Source of the DNA: Ahaetulla prasina | Lineage: Eukaryota > Chordata > Lepidosauria > Squamata > Colubridae | Reading direction: 5' to 3' | Length of the DNA stretch: 64,000 bases | Assembly: GCF_028640845.1 (NCBI RefSeq) | Contig: NC_080543.1 | Coordinates: 12,058,858 to 12,122,857, forward strand | In this document: piece after piece, positions 32,469 through 42,719 of the stretch | How positions within the stretch are numbered: position 1 is the stretch's first letter | Layout of the letters: the number at the start of each line of letters is the position of its first letter | Translations under genes and position numbers: made by a program | The notes under the pieces: model-generated | Told to the model about the DNA's origin: nothing | The model's input: only the letters and a program-made list of their open reading frames with translations | The model's database searches: none

Positions 32469-32946
32469 CTGTATTTTTCGGAGTATAAGACGTACCTTTT
32501 TTCTCCAAAAAAGAGGGTGAAAATCTGGGTGCGTCTTATACTCCGAATGTAGCCCTGCCCAGCTTCTCAAATGGATGTTTCATAGGCTGAAAACAGCATC
32601 AGAAACGAAGCTCCAGAAAAGAACAGAGCTTCAGAAAAAAAAGCCCCAAACAGAGCTTCAGAGGCTTTTTTTCTGAAGCTGTTTCAGAGGCTTTCAGAGG
32701 CATTAAAAAAAAAAGTTTTTTCTGAAACAGAATTTCAGAAGATTCAGGGGCAGAAAAAAAGCAAAAAAAAAAAAAAAAAGCAAGGCATAGAGCTCACAAT
32801 CAAGGAACCTGTTGCTAAAATTCACCTCTGGAACAGCTGATTGGGGGTAGGATCCACCTGCCAATCAGCTTTTTTCTTATTTTCCTCCCCAAAAATTTAA
32901 GATGCGTCTTATACTCCGGTGTGTCTTATATGCCAAAAAATAATGG
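32469..32946 (+). mobile_element. TA-target MITE (ATTTTTCGGAGTATAAGAC family)
   Basis: Inverted ends CTGTATTTTTCGGAGTATAA and the complement of TTATATGCCAAAAAATAATGG, flanked by TA at 32467-32468 and 32947-32948. Tc1/mariner-type target choice is inferred with the help of the second copy at 56714-57170. Confidence 0.82.
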
Positions 32947-33130
32947 TATATTTGGAAGAGTTAGCGGGGAAAAGAAACCAGGCTGCCAAAGAACACAGTG
33001 ACTGGACTCCAGAAAAGTTGATACCAATCAAAGGATAGAACAATCCAAAAAAGCAATGCAAGAGCAGAAGATGTGAAGAGACCTGGCCCATAGAATCACC
33101 AAGAATCGGACACAACAGAATCATTATCAT

Positions 33131-33267
33131 CAGTGGTGGGATTCAGCCGGTTCGCACCACTTCGGCAGAACCGGTTGTTAACTTTCAGACCAGTTTGGTG
33201 AACTGGTTGTTGGAAGAAATCATTAGGGCAGAGGACCGGTTGTTAAATGATTTGAATTCCACCACTG
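33131..33267 (+). mobile_element. MITE C, short internally deleted copy
   Basis: CAGTGGTGGGATTCAGCCGG to GAATTCCACCACTG; TSD ATTATCAT/ATCATCAT (7 of 8). A CAT run follows to 33297. Confidence 0.88.
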
Positions 33268-33299
<32 letters not shown>

Positions 33300-33424
33300 T
33301 GGAGGTACCCCAAAAACCACAGAATTTTGAGGATCTCCCTCCCAGCTGTGTATACAATAGAGCTGTATATGCTGTCTCCCTAGGCAATTTTTGAATGCAG
33401 AGAGGTCTACCGTGTGTATTGTTG

Positions 33425-33930
33425 TTGTTGTTGTTAGTTGCGAAGTCGTGTCCGACCCACCACGACCCCATGGACAACGTTCCTTCAGGCCTTCCTGTCC
33501 TCTACCATCCCTCGGAGTCCATTTAAGCTCCTGCCGACTGCTTCAGTGACTCCATCCAGCCACCTCGTTCTCTGTCATCCCTTTCTTCTTTTGCCCTCAA
33601 TCTTTCCCAGCATTCGTCTCTTCTCCAGTGAGTCCTTCCTTCTCATTAGGTGGCCAAAGTATTTCAGTTTCATCTTCAGGATCTGGCCTTCTTAAGAGCA
33701 GTCAGGGTTGATCTCCTCTAGGACTGACTTGTTTGTTCGCCTTGCAGTCCAAGGGACTCGCAGGAGTCTTCTCCAGCACCAGAGTTCAAAGGCCTTAATT
33801 CTTTGACGTTCTCAGCCTTTCTTACGGTCCAACTTTCACAGCCATACATTGCAACTGGGAAAACCATCACCTTGACTATACGCACTTTTGTTGGCAGGGT
33901 GATGTCGCTGCTTTTTAGTACCATATGTAT
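33425..33930 (-). mobile_element. Bov-B LINE 3' end, antisense
   Basis: Minus strand encodes ITLPTKVRIVKVMVFPVAMY and the downstream Bov-B end. Starts at GTTGTT, the complement of the Bov-B CAACAA tail. Confidence 0.93.
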
Positions 33931-33934
33931 ATAA

Positions 33935-34430
33935 TCAATCAATCAAACAAACAAACAAAAAGCATGCTGATGTTTGAAGAAGCGTGTGTAGGAGAAGAAG
34001 GGGCAGACTCTGGGGGTGGTAGAGTCAAGAGAGGAATAAGCCTGGAGTGGAGTCCTTACATTCCCACTAGTGATTCTAGTCCAGCTACCCTTGAATTCCA
34101 TTAGCTCTTGTCAAGCACCAATTTACTGCTGACCGTTAGTTGACTAAATTCTTGTGTGTAGACATGAGCAATAAATCAACTTAACTAGAACATAATGTGT
34201 GATCTTGATTCTTCGTGCCTGACAGCAATAAAGTTAAATCAACTCATTCTTTTGAGACAGAAAACTCATTTTTCCTCCTTCCTTTTGGTATCCAGTTAAT
34301 AAAATAATTCTGTATCTTTGATATATTTTTTTTATCTCACCTTTATTATTTTTTGTAACTATATCAAGGTGGCGAATATACCTAATGTTTCTTCCTCCTA
34401 TTTTCCCCACAACAACCCCATGAGTTGGGC
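33935..34430. other. Unassigned intronic sequence
   Basis: A+T-rich, nothing recognised. Confidence 0.5.
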
Positions 34431-34815
34431 TGAGAGAGAGAGGGACTGGCCTAAAGTCACCCAGCCTTTCATGCCTAAGGTGGGACTAGAACTCACTGTC
34501 TCCTGGTGAGTGTCCCAAACTCACCCAGCTAGCTTTCATACCTACGGTGGGACTAAAACTCACCATCTCCTGGTGATTGGTCCAAACTTGCCTAACCAGC
34601 TTTCATACCTAAGGTGGGACTAGAACTCACTGTCTCCTGGTGATTGGTTCAAAGTCACCCAGCCAGCTTTCATGTCTAAGATGGTACTAGAACTCTCAGT
34701 CTCTTGGTGATTGGTTCAAAGTCACCCAGCTGGCTTTCATGCCCAAGGCAAGGCTAGAATTCTCAATCTTGTAGTTTCTAGATTGGAGCCTTAACCAACA
34801 GACCAAACTGGCGCC
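34431..34815 (-). mobile_element. tRNA-like SINE, antisense, with five tandem 67-bp units
   Basis: The head is at the high-coordinate end (TTAACCAACAGACCAAACTG). Units with TGATTGGTTCAAAGTCACCC recur exactly 67 bp apart at about 34440, 34507, 34574, 34641 and 34708. Confidence 0.8.
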
Positions 34816-34819
34816 CTTG

Positions 34820-35467
34820 TTTTGTGCCCAAGCAGAATATAAAACCTCAACAAAAATGTACAAATCACCGCACTGTCAAATTAAATATACAAATATACAA
34901 TACACAGGAGAAATAATGAGAAGGGTTCTGAAGCCAATTAAATAAACCAACATGGTTGCTTTGCTTCAGTCTTAGAAGAGATGGAACCACATTGGTTCAC
35001 AAAATATCTTGAAACTGATGCTTGTTTCATAGATTTGTCAAAACACAAAGCACAGCTCAGATAGCATCATTTTTAGATTTTTGATATAAGTCATAGTTAG
35101 CTAGACTTATTTGTATGTTTGTTTAATTTCTACACTGACTATCTCAAGTAAATGTCTCTGGGTTGTTTACAACATGCAAACATTTAAATATGGAGATAGT
35201 ATCCAAACTATGCATTAATCCTAGAAGCATCTTGTTAAATAAGATGAATCTTGAAATAATAAGATTAAGATGCAGTGGAGACCAGTTCATTCATGTTTCA
35301 GTCAAAGTTTTCTTCAACACAGAATGATATATTTATTCACAAGCAAAATCAATTCTCAATATAATGTTAACTCTCTGTCTGGCGAATTTCCAGACAGAAC
35401 TGTAATATGTGAATTAATGAAAACAATGATCCTTTAGATATACCAGAAGACAAATCTTATAAACAGT
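34820..35467. other. Unassigned intronic sequence
   Basis: Nothing recognised. Confidence 0.5.
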
Positions 35468-35890
35468 TATAGAAAGTTAGCACCCATCCCGCTCCTAGAA
35501 GAATGAAATATTCTAGGAGATATTAAAAAGGCAGAATATTTTCCCTAAAAGAGAAATTAAAAAATCTTAAAGGAAACAGAAACAAAAGACCCCAGCTCCC
35601 TGCCCCCAGCAGATATTTTGGTGCCATCTTATCTATAAGAGAAAAGACTGGGCCAGTCTAACTGCAAAACAAAAGACCCCAGCTCCAGGGTGATGGGATT
35701 AAGACATGACCCTCAAGAACATAATAGGATTATCTAGCTCACCACATGGCACAACCAAGCCCCTTCATTGCATCACCCAGCAAGATTCAACCAAGCCTGG
35801 GACGCAGACAACCTCAACTATGATTGCATAACCCCATGGGAATCTGACAGCAGCCAATAAGATGCCTGCCCTTGCCACAGGAATGGAGCT
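35468..35890 (+). mobile_element. Family 2 LTR, partial
   Basis: AGAAAGTTAGCACCCATCCC, GAAGAATGAAATATTCTAGG and CAACCAAGCCTGGGAC match the other family 2 LTRs. The 3' end is not found, so the right boundary is approximate. Confidence 0.65.
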
Positions 35891-35976
35891 TCTGTGTTTT
35901 AACAGAACTTGTACTTCCTCATGGGCTCATGTCCTCTTCTTCAGGAAAGTCACATCAGGATTACCATAACCCAGAT

Positions 35977-36517
35977 CAGAGGTGGGTTTCAGCAGATTCT
36001 GACCAGTTCTGGAGAACCGGTAGTGGAAATGTTGAGTAGTTCAGAGAACCGGTAGTAAAAATTCTGACTGGCCCCGCCCACATCCATTCTCTGCCTCCCA
36101 AGTCCCAGCTGATTGGGAGAGAATGGTGATTTTACAGTATCCTTCCCCTGCCACACCCACCAAGCCCTGCCCACCAAGCCATGCCACGCCCACCAAGCCA
36201 CACCCACAGAACTGGTAGTAAAAATTTTTGAAACCCACCATTTTTTTTAATTTTTTTTTTTGCATTTATATCCCGCCCTTCTCCGAAGACTCAGGGCAGC
36301 TTACACTATGTCAAGCAATAGTCTTCATCCATTTGTATACTATATACAAAGTCAACTTATTGCCCCCCAATAATCTGGGTCCTCATTTTACCTACCTTAT
36401 AAAGGATGGAAGGCTGAGTCAACCTTGGGCCTGGTGGGACTTGAACCTGCAATATTGCAAGCAGTTGCTGTTAATAATAGGCTGCATTAGCCTGTTGCGC
36501 CACCAGAGGCACCATTG
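35977..36517 (-). mobile_element. MITE A, antisense, hosting a SINE
   Basis: CAGAGGTGGGTTTCAGCAG start, end at ACCATTG after the SINE, perfect TSD ACCCAGAT at 35969-35976 and 36518-36525. Confidence 0.92.
36240..36508 (-). mobile_element. tRNA-derived SINE with L2-type tail, antisense, nested in MITE A
   Basis: TATATCCCGCCCTTCTCCG (tail complement) through GCCACCAGAGGC (head complement). The short repeat CACCATT on both sides suggests its TSD. Confidence 0.88.
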
Positions 36518-36525
36518 ACCCAGAT

Positions 36526-36934
36526 GGCCATGAGTTGGCAGCAGAGAGACAGGAATCTCTATTTGTTAACTCCTGGTGGACGAGTGAATTTTTTGCAGGC
36601 TAGATCTGATCGATCTAGTCTACCTTATCCCCTTATTTCACCAGTGGCCCCAAAACTATATATAACCTATATGAATGAAAGAATATATATATTTGAAATG
36701 TGATAATTAGTGTAATAATTAATGTATAGAGATAAGGAAGTATATCAATTATATGACAAAATTTGATGAAAATGTTTAAACCGGAGATGCCACCCTATGT
36801 CCACTGTTTTTAATTTGTAGTATAAATAAAAAACTATATTTATAAAAAAGTCTTTTCAAGTCTGAAAAGAGGGGAAAGTTGGGATCTGTTTTACTAGGAA
36901 GCTGTAGTGGAATCTAATCTGGATTCCCAGCTGG
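36526..36934. other. Unassigned A+T-rich sequence
   Basis: ATAT-rich stretch near 36660-36740; nothing recognised. Confidence 0.5.
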
Positions 36935-36942
36935 GAAGAGCT

Positions 36943-37665
36943 CAGTGGTGAAATCCAATTTTTTTTTTACTGCCGGTTCTGTGGCTTGGTGGGCATGGCT
37001 TGGAGGGCTTGGCAAGGGAAAGATACTGCAAAATCTCCATTCCCAACCCATTCCGGGGAAAAGATACTGCAAAATCCTCATTCCCACCCAACTCCTGAGG
37101 GAAAGATATTGCAAAATCTTCATTCCCACCCCACTCTGGGGATCCCACCCCACTCTGGGGATCCATATGTAAGTCCACAATGAAGAGCAATGAGGAGGAG
37201 GAGGAGGAATGGAGGGAGGAAGAGGGGGAAGAGGAGGGGAAGAGGAAAGGGAAGGGGGGAAGGAGGTGGAGAAGGAGGAGGAGGAGGAGGAGGAGGAGGA
37301 GAAGACAAAGACAAAGATGAAGACAAAGGAGAAGATGAAGGAGAAGGAAAAGAAGAAGAAGAAGGAGAAGACAAAGACGAAGGAGAAGATGAAGGAGGAG
37401 AAGGAGAAGACGAAGACGAAGGAGAAGATGCAGAAGAAGAAGGAGAAGGAGAAGGAGAAGGAGAAGGAGAAGGAGGAGAAGGAGAAGGAGAAGGAAAAGA
37501 CAAAGATGAAGGAGAAGATGAAGGAGGAGAAGGAGAAGACGAAGACGAAGGAGAAGATGCAGAAGAAGGAGAAGGAGAAGGAGTATTTGCCGGTTCTCCA
37601 AACAACTCAAAATTTCTGCTACCGGTTCTCTAGAACCTGTCAGAACCCTGCTGGATTTCACCCCG
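36943..37665 (+). mobile_element. MITE A with a 400-bp purine tract
   Basis: CAGTGGTGAAATCCAATTT start, GGATTTCACCCCG end, perfect TSD GAAGAGCT at 36935-36942 and 37666-37673. The middle is replaced by purine-rich simple sequence. Confidence 0.92.
37187..37586. repeat. Purine-rich (GGA/GAAGGA)n tract
   Basis: About 400 bp almost without pyrimidines on the plus strand, with a higher-order block (GACGAAGGAGAAGAT region) repeated at about 37376-37440 and 37500-37565. Poly-Glu/Lys and poly-Leu/Ser frames on the two strands are artefacts. Confidence 0.93.
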
Positions 37666-37759
37666 GAAGAGCTACATTCCAGGGGGCAAAGAGACAATGA
37701 AGCTTAGATTGGGAGGAAGAGCATGAAGAAGGATCCTCCCTAGCAATTCTCAGAGTACA

Positions 37760-37940
37760 TCTTTATTGACGCAAGTAGTTGTTTTCGTTGCGACCTTTCT
37801 TGCTGCAGCTGTTAAGTGAATCACTGCAGCTGTTAAGTTAGTAACAAGATTGTTAAGTGAATCTGGCTTCACTTAATGTTTTGCTTTGCTTGTCAGAAAG
37901 TGGCAAAATGTGATCACATGACTCTGGGACACTGCAACCA
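37760..37940. mobile_element. MITE G fragment
   Basis: GCTGTTAAGTGAATCACTGC, GTTAGTAACAAGATTG and TGATCACATGACTCTGGG are family blocks. Confidence 0.7.
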
Positions 37941-37944
37941 CCAT

Positions 37945-38512
37945 AAATATTTTACAAGAAGAGTTCTCCGCTCCTCTGAAAACAACAAAATACCTTATAC
38001 AACCAGACTTGAAATCCTGGGATTAGAAAACTTAGAACTCCGCCGACTCCGACAAGACCTGTGCTTAACACACAGAATCATCTATTGCAATATCCTTCCT
38101 GTTAAAGACTACTTCAGCTTCAATCACAACAATACAAGAGCAAACAATAGATTCAAACTTAATGTTAACCGCTTCAATCTTGATTGCAGAAAATATGACT
38201 TTTGTAACAGAGTTGTTAATGCTTGGAATTCACTACCTGACTCTGTGGTCTCTTCTCAAAATCCCAAAATCTTCAACCAAAAACTGTCTACTATTGACCT
38301 CACCCATTCCTAAGAGGACTATAAGGGGCGTGCATAAGTGCACAAAAGTGCCTACCATTCTTGTCCTATTGTTCCCTTTCTTTATATCAAATTAATATAG
38401 TTATTGCATACTTTTGCTTATATATATGTTTTTTTGCTTGTATATATTTTGTTGTTTTATGTCAATGTTTGCGTATACTGTTGTGGCAAAATAAAATAAA
38501 ATTTTAAAAAAA
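37945..38512 (+). mobile_element. LINE 3' end, L3/Rex1-like family
   Basis: The frame to 38313 encodes the reverse-transcriptase tail (LRRLRQDLCLTHRIIYCNIL, KYDFCNRVVNAWNSLPDSVV). The 3' UTR has AAGGGGCGTGCATAAG and an AAAATAAAATAAAA end. 5'-truncated. Confidence 0.8.
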
Positions 38513-38559
38513 TGAGTGACTACGATGATTCTCAGTCATACATGCCATCATCACCCCAA

Positions 38560-39700
38560 AGGTGCTTTTTCAAAAGGCAGTTGGACTTTCTTTGTTTTTT
38601 TCTTGAAGATGTTTCACTTCTCATCCAAGAAGCTTTTTCAGTTCTAGCGGAATGGTGGACGATGAAATGATTTATTGTCCCCTTTCTCCAGACCAAAGTC
38701 CACATTCTGGACAGAGAGGGCCCTGCGGACACAGATTAAACCTCCAAGGAGTATAAATCCTTCCATCCTCAACCATTCAGTCAGAACTGAAGAAATTTCT
38801 TGGATGAGATGCAAAATATCTTCAAGGAAATAAGGCTCAAGATACAGAAGGATCTTGACATACATGAACATTGGGTGCTATCTAACAAAATGAAATTTAA
38901 TGGTGAAAAAAGTAAGGTTCTGCATTTAGGCAAAAAAAGCAAAATGCACCGGTACATTATAGGTGGTACCTCGCTCAATAGTAGTAACTCCGAGAGGGAT
39001 CTTGGAGTCTTAGTGGACAACCATTTAGATATGAGCCAGCAGTGTGCAGCTGTTGCCAAAAATGCCAACACAGTTCTGGGCTGCATAAACAGAGGGATAG
39101 AATCAAGATCACGTGAAGTGTTCATACCACTTTATAATGCCTTGGTTAGGCCACACTTAGAATACTCCATTCAGTTTTGGTCGCCACGATTTAAAAAGGA
39201 TGTGGAGACTCTAGAAAGAGTGCAGAGAAGAGCAACAAAGATGATTAGGGGATTAGAGGCTAAAACATATGAAGAACGGTTACAGGGACTGGGTATGCCT
39301 AGTTTAATGAAAAGAAGGACTAGGGGAGACATGATAGCAATGTTCCAATATCTCAGGGGTTGCCACAAAGAAGAGGGAGTCAAGCTATTTTCCAAAGCAC
39401 CTGAGAGCAAGACAAGAAGTAATGGGTGGAAACTAATCAAGAAGAGAAGCAACTTAGAACTATGGAGAAATTTCCTGACAGTTAAAACAATTAACCAGTG
39501 GAACAACTTGCCTCCAGAAGTTGTGAATGCTCCAACGCTGGAAGTTTTTAAGAAGATGTTGGATAACCATTTGTCTGAAGTGGTGTAGGGTTTCCTGCCT
39601 AAGCAGGGGGTTGGACTAGAAGACCTCCAAGGTCCCTTCCAACTCTGTTAATCTATTCTAAATAGCAAAGAAAGTCCAGTTGCCTTTTTAAAAGTTTCAA
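38560..39700. mobile_element. Inverted-repeat element, Penelope-like in appearance, split by CR1
   Basis: Left arm 38570-38645 (GGCAGTTGGACTTTCTTTG, CTTCTCATCCAAGAAGC) is mirrored by 38783-38825 (GAAATTTCTTGGATGAGA) and, beyond the CR1, by 39663-39690 (GCAAAGAAAGTCCAGTTGCC). Resemblance to Penelope-type terminal repeats is from memory. Confidence 0.5.
38832..39655 (+). mobile_element. CR1 LINE, 262-codon open remnant
   Basis: A frame to 39588 encodes the C-terminal CR1 reverse transcriptase ([42 protein letters not shown]). CR1 3' end follows. It is among the best preserved CR1 copies here, yet 5'-truncated. Confidence 0.95.
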
Positions 39701-39704
39701 ATAT

Positions 39705-39860
39705 GAGTGAGTTGCCAAGCATCCAGATTTTGATCACATGGCCATAGGGATGCTACAACAGTCGTATGGGTATAAAATGGTCATAAGTCACGTTTTTCAG
39801 TGTTGTTGTAACTTCGAATGGTCATGAAACAAATTGTAAACTTACCTGTACTCTATGTGG
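39705..39860. mobile_element. MITE G fragment
   Basis: GAGTTGCCAAGCATCCAGAT, GGTCATAAGTCACGTTTTTC and TTACCTGTACT end. Confidence 0.7.
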
Positions 39861-40330
39861 GAAGTCCTAAGAATTCATGCAACTTTCCCCTCTTTTTCGG
39901 TCATGTCCAAACTCAGCACATAATGAAGTGATGTGAGAAATATCACAGTGATGAATACGTTTGGATTCTAATACGATGTATCTTGCCCATCGAACAAGGA
40001 ATAAATTGTGTTTAATTTAACTTAATTAGCACCTTTTATTTCTTAGCAACAGTAGGTTGTGAGCGCGGCCAAATTGTTTCGGGAACCTATTTGTTAGAGT
40101 CTAATCTCAGCCAGCCACATGTAATGTTTATCCTCTTTGGTGACCCGAGGAAACATTATAAATCACAAAAAAGATGTGTGTGGCCAAGGGAAGGCTTGTT
40201 CATTAGGCAAGATAACTGCATTTTATACTTTTTTTTTAACCAGGAAACCCGGAATCCAGTTCTGTGCAGCCAAACATTTACTAAGTAATTTAAAATATTG
40301 TTATTTCACTTCAGATGCATCTTAGCAAAA
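39861..40330. other. Unassigned intronic sequence
   Basis: Nothing recognised. Confidence 0.5.
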
Positions 40331-40375
40331 TACCAAAGGAGGGGTCTCCAAATACCAAAGGTAGGCCCTCTATAG

Positions 40376-40510
40376 CAGGGGTCTCCAACCTTGGCAACTT
40401 TAAGACTTGTGGACTTCAACTCCCAGATTTCCTCAGCCAGCAAAGCTGGCTGAGGGATTCTGGGAGTTGAAGTCCACAAGTCTTAAAGTTGCCAAGGTTG
40501 GAGACCCCTG
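40376..40510. mobile_element. MITE E with inverted, not direct, flanks
   Basis: CAGGGGTCTCCAACCTTGG to GGAGACCCCTG. Instead of an 8-bp direct repeat, the flanks form a perfect 16-bp inverted repeat at 40360-40375 and 40511-40526. Confidence 0.92.
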
Positions 40511-40833
40511 CTATAGAGGGCCTACCGACATCCCTTTACGCCCCAAGTTGGTCTGCTATTTGTTCGTTGGTTTGTTGGATGTTTTGCATTGCAGACGTTT
40601 AAGAGGTCAGATGAGGATGTTATGCCTTGCAGATGCTTAAGGCACACATTTTCTCGCTTAAAATCCTGAAGATGTTCTTCTCCATTGAGCCTAGCCCTGT
40701 CCAACTTTGGCTGGCTGCATCTGAGATGGCATCAAAGTCTGGCGGGAGCTTCTAGCACAAGAATGTTCAATCGTGGCAGCTTTAAGACCTGTGGATTTCA
40801 ACTCCCAGAATTCCCCAGCCATCATAGCAAGAG

Positions 40834-41052
40834 CACGAACATTTAGACTTATATACCGCTTCATAGTGCCTTTACAGCCCTCTCTAAGCCGTTTACAGAG
40901 TCAGCCTCTTGCCCCCAACAATCTGGGTCCCCATTTTACCCACCTCGGAAGGATGGAGGGCTGAGTCAACCTTGAGCTGGTCAGGATCGAACTGCTGGCA
41001 GTTGGCAGAATTAGCCTGCAATACTGCATTCTAACCACTGCACCATCACAGT
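40834..41052 (-). mobile_element. tRNA-derived SINE (GCGGTATATAAGTC tail), antisense
   Basis: Tail ACTTATATACCGCTTC, middle CAACAATCTGGGTCCCC and GGATGGAGGGCTGAGTC, head complement CTAACCACTGCACCATC. Confidence 0.85.
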
Positions 41053-41433
41053 TCATTTTGACCACAAGAAAGCCCCCAAGCTCAGAGAAAACTAAGAACT
41101 CCACTAATTTACAAGAGTGAAATCCACTGAATAAACAGTTGAAAGCAATATAAAAGCTAGTTAGGGCCTCAGAATGGAAAAACACACCAACACAATCAAC
41201 ATACGAGATCCCCAAACTTCAGGCTGGAATGGATTCTTTGCTGTACACATAAAAATAAATGAACATGTTGATTACAATGGTGTCAAACTGGTATAAGTAA
41301 TGAGGGCCAGACAAGAGGGACTTTGTAGCACCCAAAACATTGACTTTGTAGTACTGTTAGACTTGCTAACCAACATAGTGGCTTTTGTATTTTAATCCAA
41401 TTTATATTTATCTTTTAAACGATGTCTTCAAGG
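41053..41433. other. Unassigned intronic sequence
   Basis: Nothing recognised. Confidence 0.5.
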
Positions 41434-41560
41434 CATTGCAATAGCGATAGCACTTAGACTTATATACCGCTTTACAGTGTTTTATAGTCCTCTCTAAGAG
41501 GTTTACAGAGTCAGCCTATTGCCCCCAACAAACTGGGTCCTCATTGCGGACTGGATTGAT
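41434..41560 (-). mobile_element. tRNA-derived SINE tail fragment, antisense
   Basis: ACTTATATACCGCTTTACAG and CAACAAACTGGGTCC match the copy at 40834-41052; truncated. Confidence 0.8.
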
Positions 41561-41575
41561 TGATAGCTTCTGACT

Positions 41576-41800
41576 TAGGAGCTGTGGTGGCGCAGTGATT
41601 ATAATGCAGTGTTGTAGGCTAATTCTGCCAACTGCCAGCAGTTCAATTTTCACCGGCTCAAGGTTGAATCAGCCTTCTATTCTTCTGAAGTCAGTAAAAT
41701 GAGGACCCAGATTGGTGGTGGGAACAGGCTGGTTCTGTAAACCACTTAGAGAGGGCTGCAAAGCACTGTGAAGTGATATATAAGTCTTTTGCTATTCCTA
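41576..41800 (+). mobile_element. tRNA-derived SINE (same family), sense
   Basis: Head GTGGTGGCGCAGTGATTATA, B-box-like GTTCAATTTTC, tail AAGCACTGTGAAGTGATATA. Confidence 0.82.
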
Positions 41801-41826
41801 AACTGAAAAGATAAGTTATAGGACGG

Positions 41827-42710
41827 TGTTGGAAGAAATATCCTTCTGGGTTCAGTTCGAAGTGGGGGGGAAAAGACACTGGATTCATGGAAGTTGCTTG
41901 GAAAGAAGGTTTATTGATGAACAGGATCACATGGCTTGAGATCTTGGCAGAAAAGGGCAGAGATGCTGAGAGTCCCTGGGTTTTATACCGTCTCTTGGGC
42001 TTTGATTTTGAGCTTGTGTTCTGATTGGTTGTCAGACCCCCATAGGGCCATGCAGGGGTATGCAGGGCCATGCAGGGGTAACTTTGTAGGTTGTCTTTTG
42101 AGTCCCAGGCTTGATTGAGCTTTGTTAGGTGACGATGTAATGAAAGGGCTTTGGGCAGTGATGGGATTCAAATAATTTAACAACTGGTTCTCTGCCCTAA
42201 TGACCAGCTGGGTAGGCCTGACTCGGTGGGCATGTGACCGTGTGGGCGTGCCCAACTCAACATCAGTCACGTCGATGGGTGCTTCTCCTTAGCTGTTACA
42301 ATGTAATAAGGATTAACCAGAGAGGCAGTTTCTGTAAGCAGGGCAATAAAGATGAGGCTAGAAATACCGGAATGTTTCCTTCCTGCCTTCCTTACAGGAT
42401 TAGCCCTGTAAAGTGGAAAAAAACAAAATAAGATTTCTTCCAACAACCGGTTCTCTGAACTGCTTAGAAAGTTAACAACCGGTTCTCCCGAATAGGTACG
42501 AACTGGCTGAATCCCACCACTGGCTTTGGGCAATTCCTACTATGGCTCTGCCTGAAAGAGGTAGATCTTTGTTATGTAGAATAGACTGGCCCAGGCCTTA
42601 ATGGCCCATTGACAAAGTGGGAGCGGGGGGAGCTGAGTTTCTGCCTCCCTTTTAATATTTCCTAAAATATCTCATTTTCCTAGGAGAGGGTTGAGTGCTA
42701 ACTTCCTACA
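41827..42710 (-). mobile_element. Solo LTR, family 2, antisense, hosting MITE C
   Basis: Ends TGTTGGAAGAAATATCC and AGTGCTAACTTCCTACA; flanks ACGG/ATGG (3 of 4). Interrupted at 42156-42522. Confidence 0.85.
42156..42522 (-). mobile_element. MITE C, antisense
   Basis: CAGTGATGGGATTCAAATAA to GAATCCCACCACTG, perfect TSD GCTTTGGG at 42148-42155 and 42523-42530. Confidence 0.94.
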
Positions 42711-42719
42711 ATGGGACAT

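Larger units (their letters stand above)
31600..33130 (+). mobile_element. Diverged Bov-B-like LINE 3' end, split twice
   Basis: Pieces at about 31600-31748 (FELWCWRRLL-like block), 32350-32468 and 32947-33130 (ends CGGACACAACAGAATC) are one element interrupted by a solo LTR and a TA-target MITE. Confidence 0.72.

Noticed and set aside
34431..34815. CRISPR-like array
   Set aside because: Units are contiguous 67-bp tandem copies of a SINE with no unique spacers, in a vertebrate genome. The same applies to the 61230-61690 array.
37190..37700. Long Glu/Lys/Gly-rich plus-strand frames and Leu/Ser/Pro-rich minus-strand frames
   Set aside because: They are readings of the purine simple repeat inside MITE A; every frame is open for compositional reasons.
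38800..39588. 262-codon protein (also 228 codons at 6316 and 297 codons at 27850) as host genes
   Set aside because: All carry the CR1 reverse-transcriptase tail and CR1 3' ends; they are 5'-truncated insertions.
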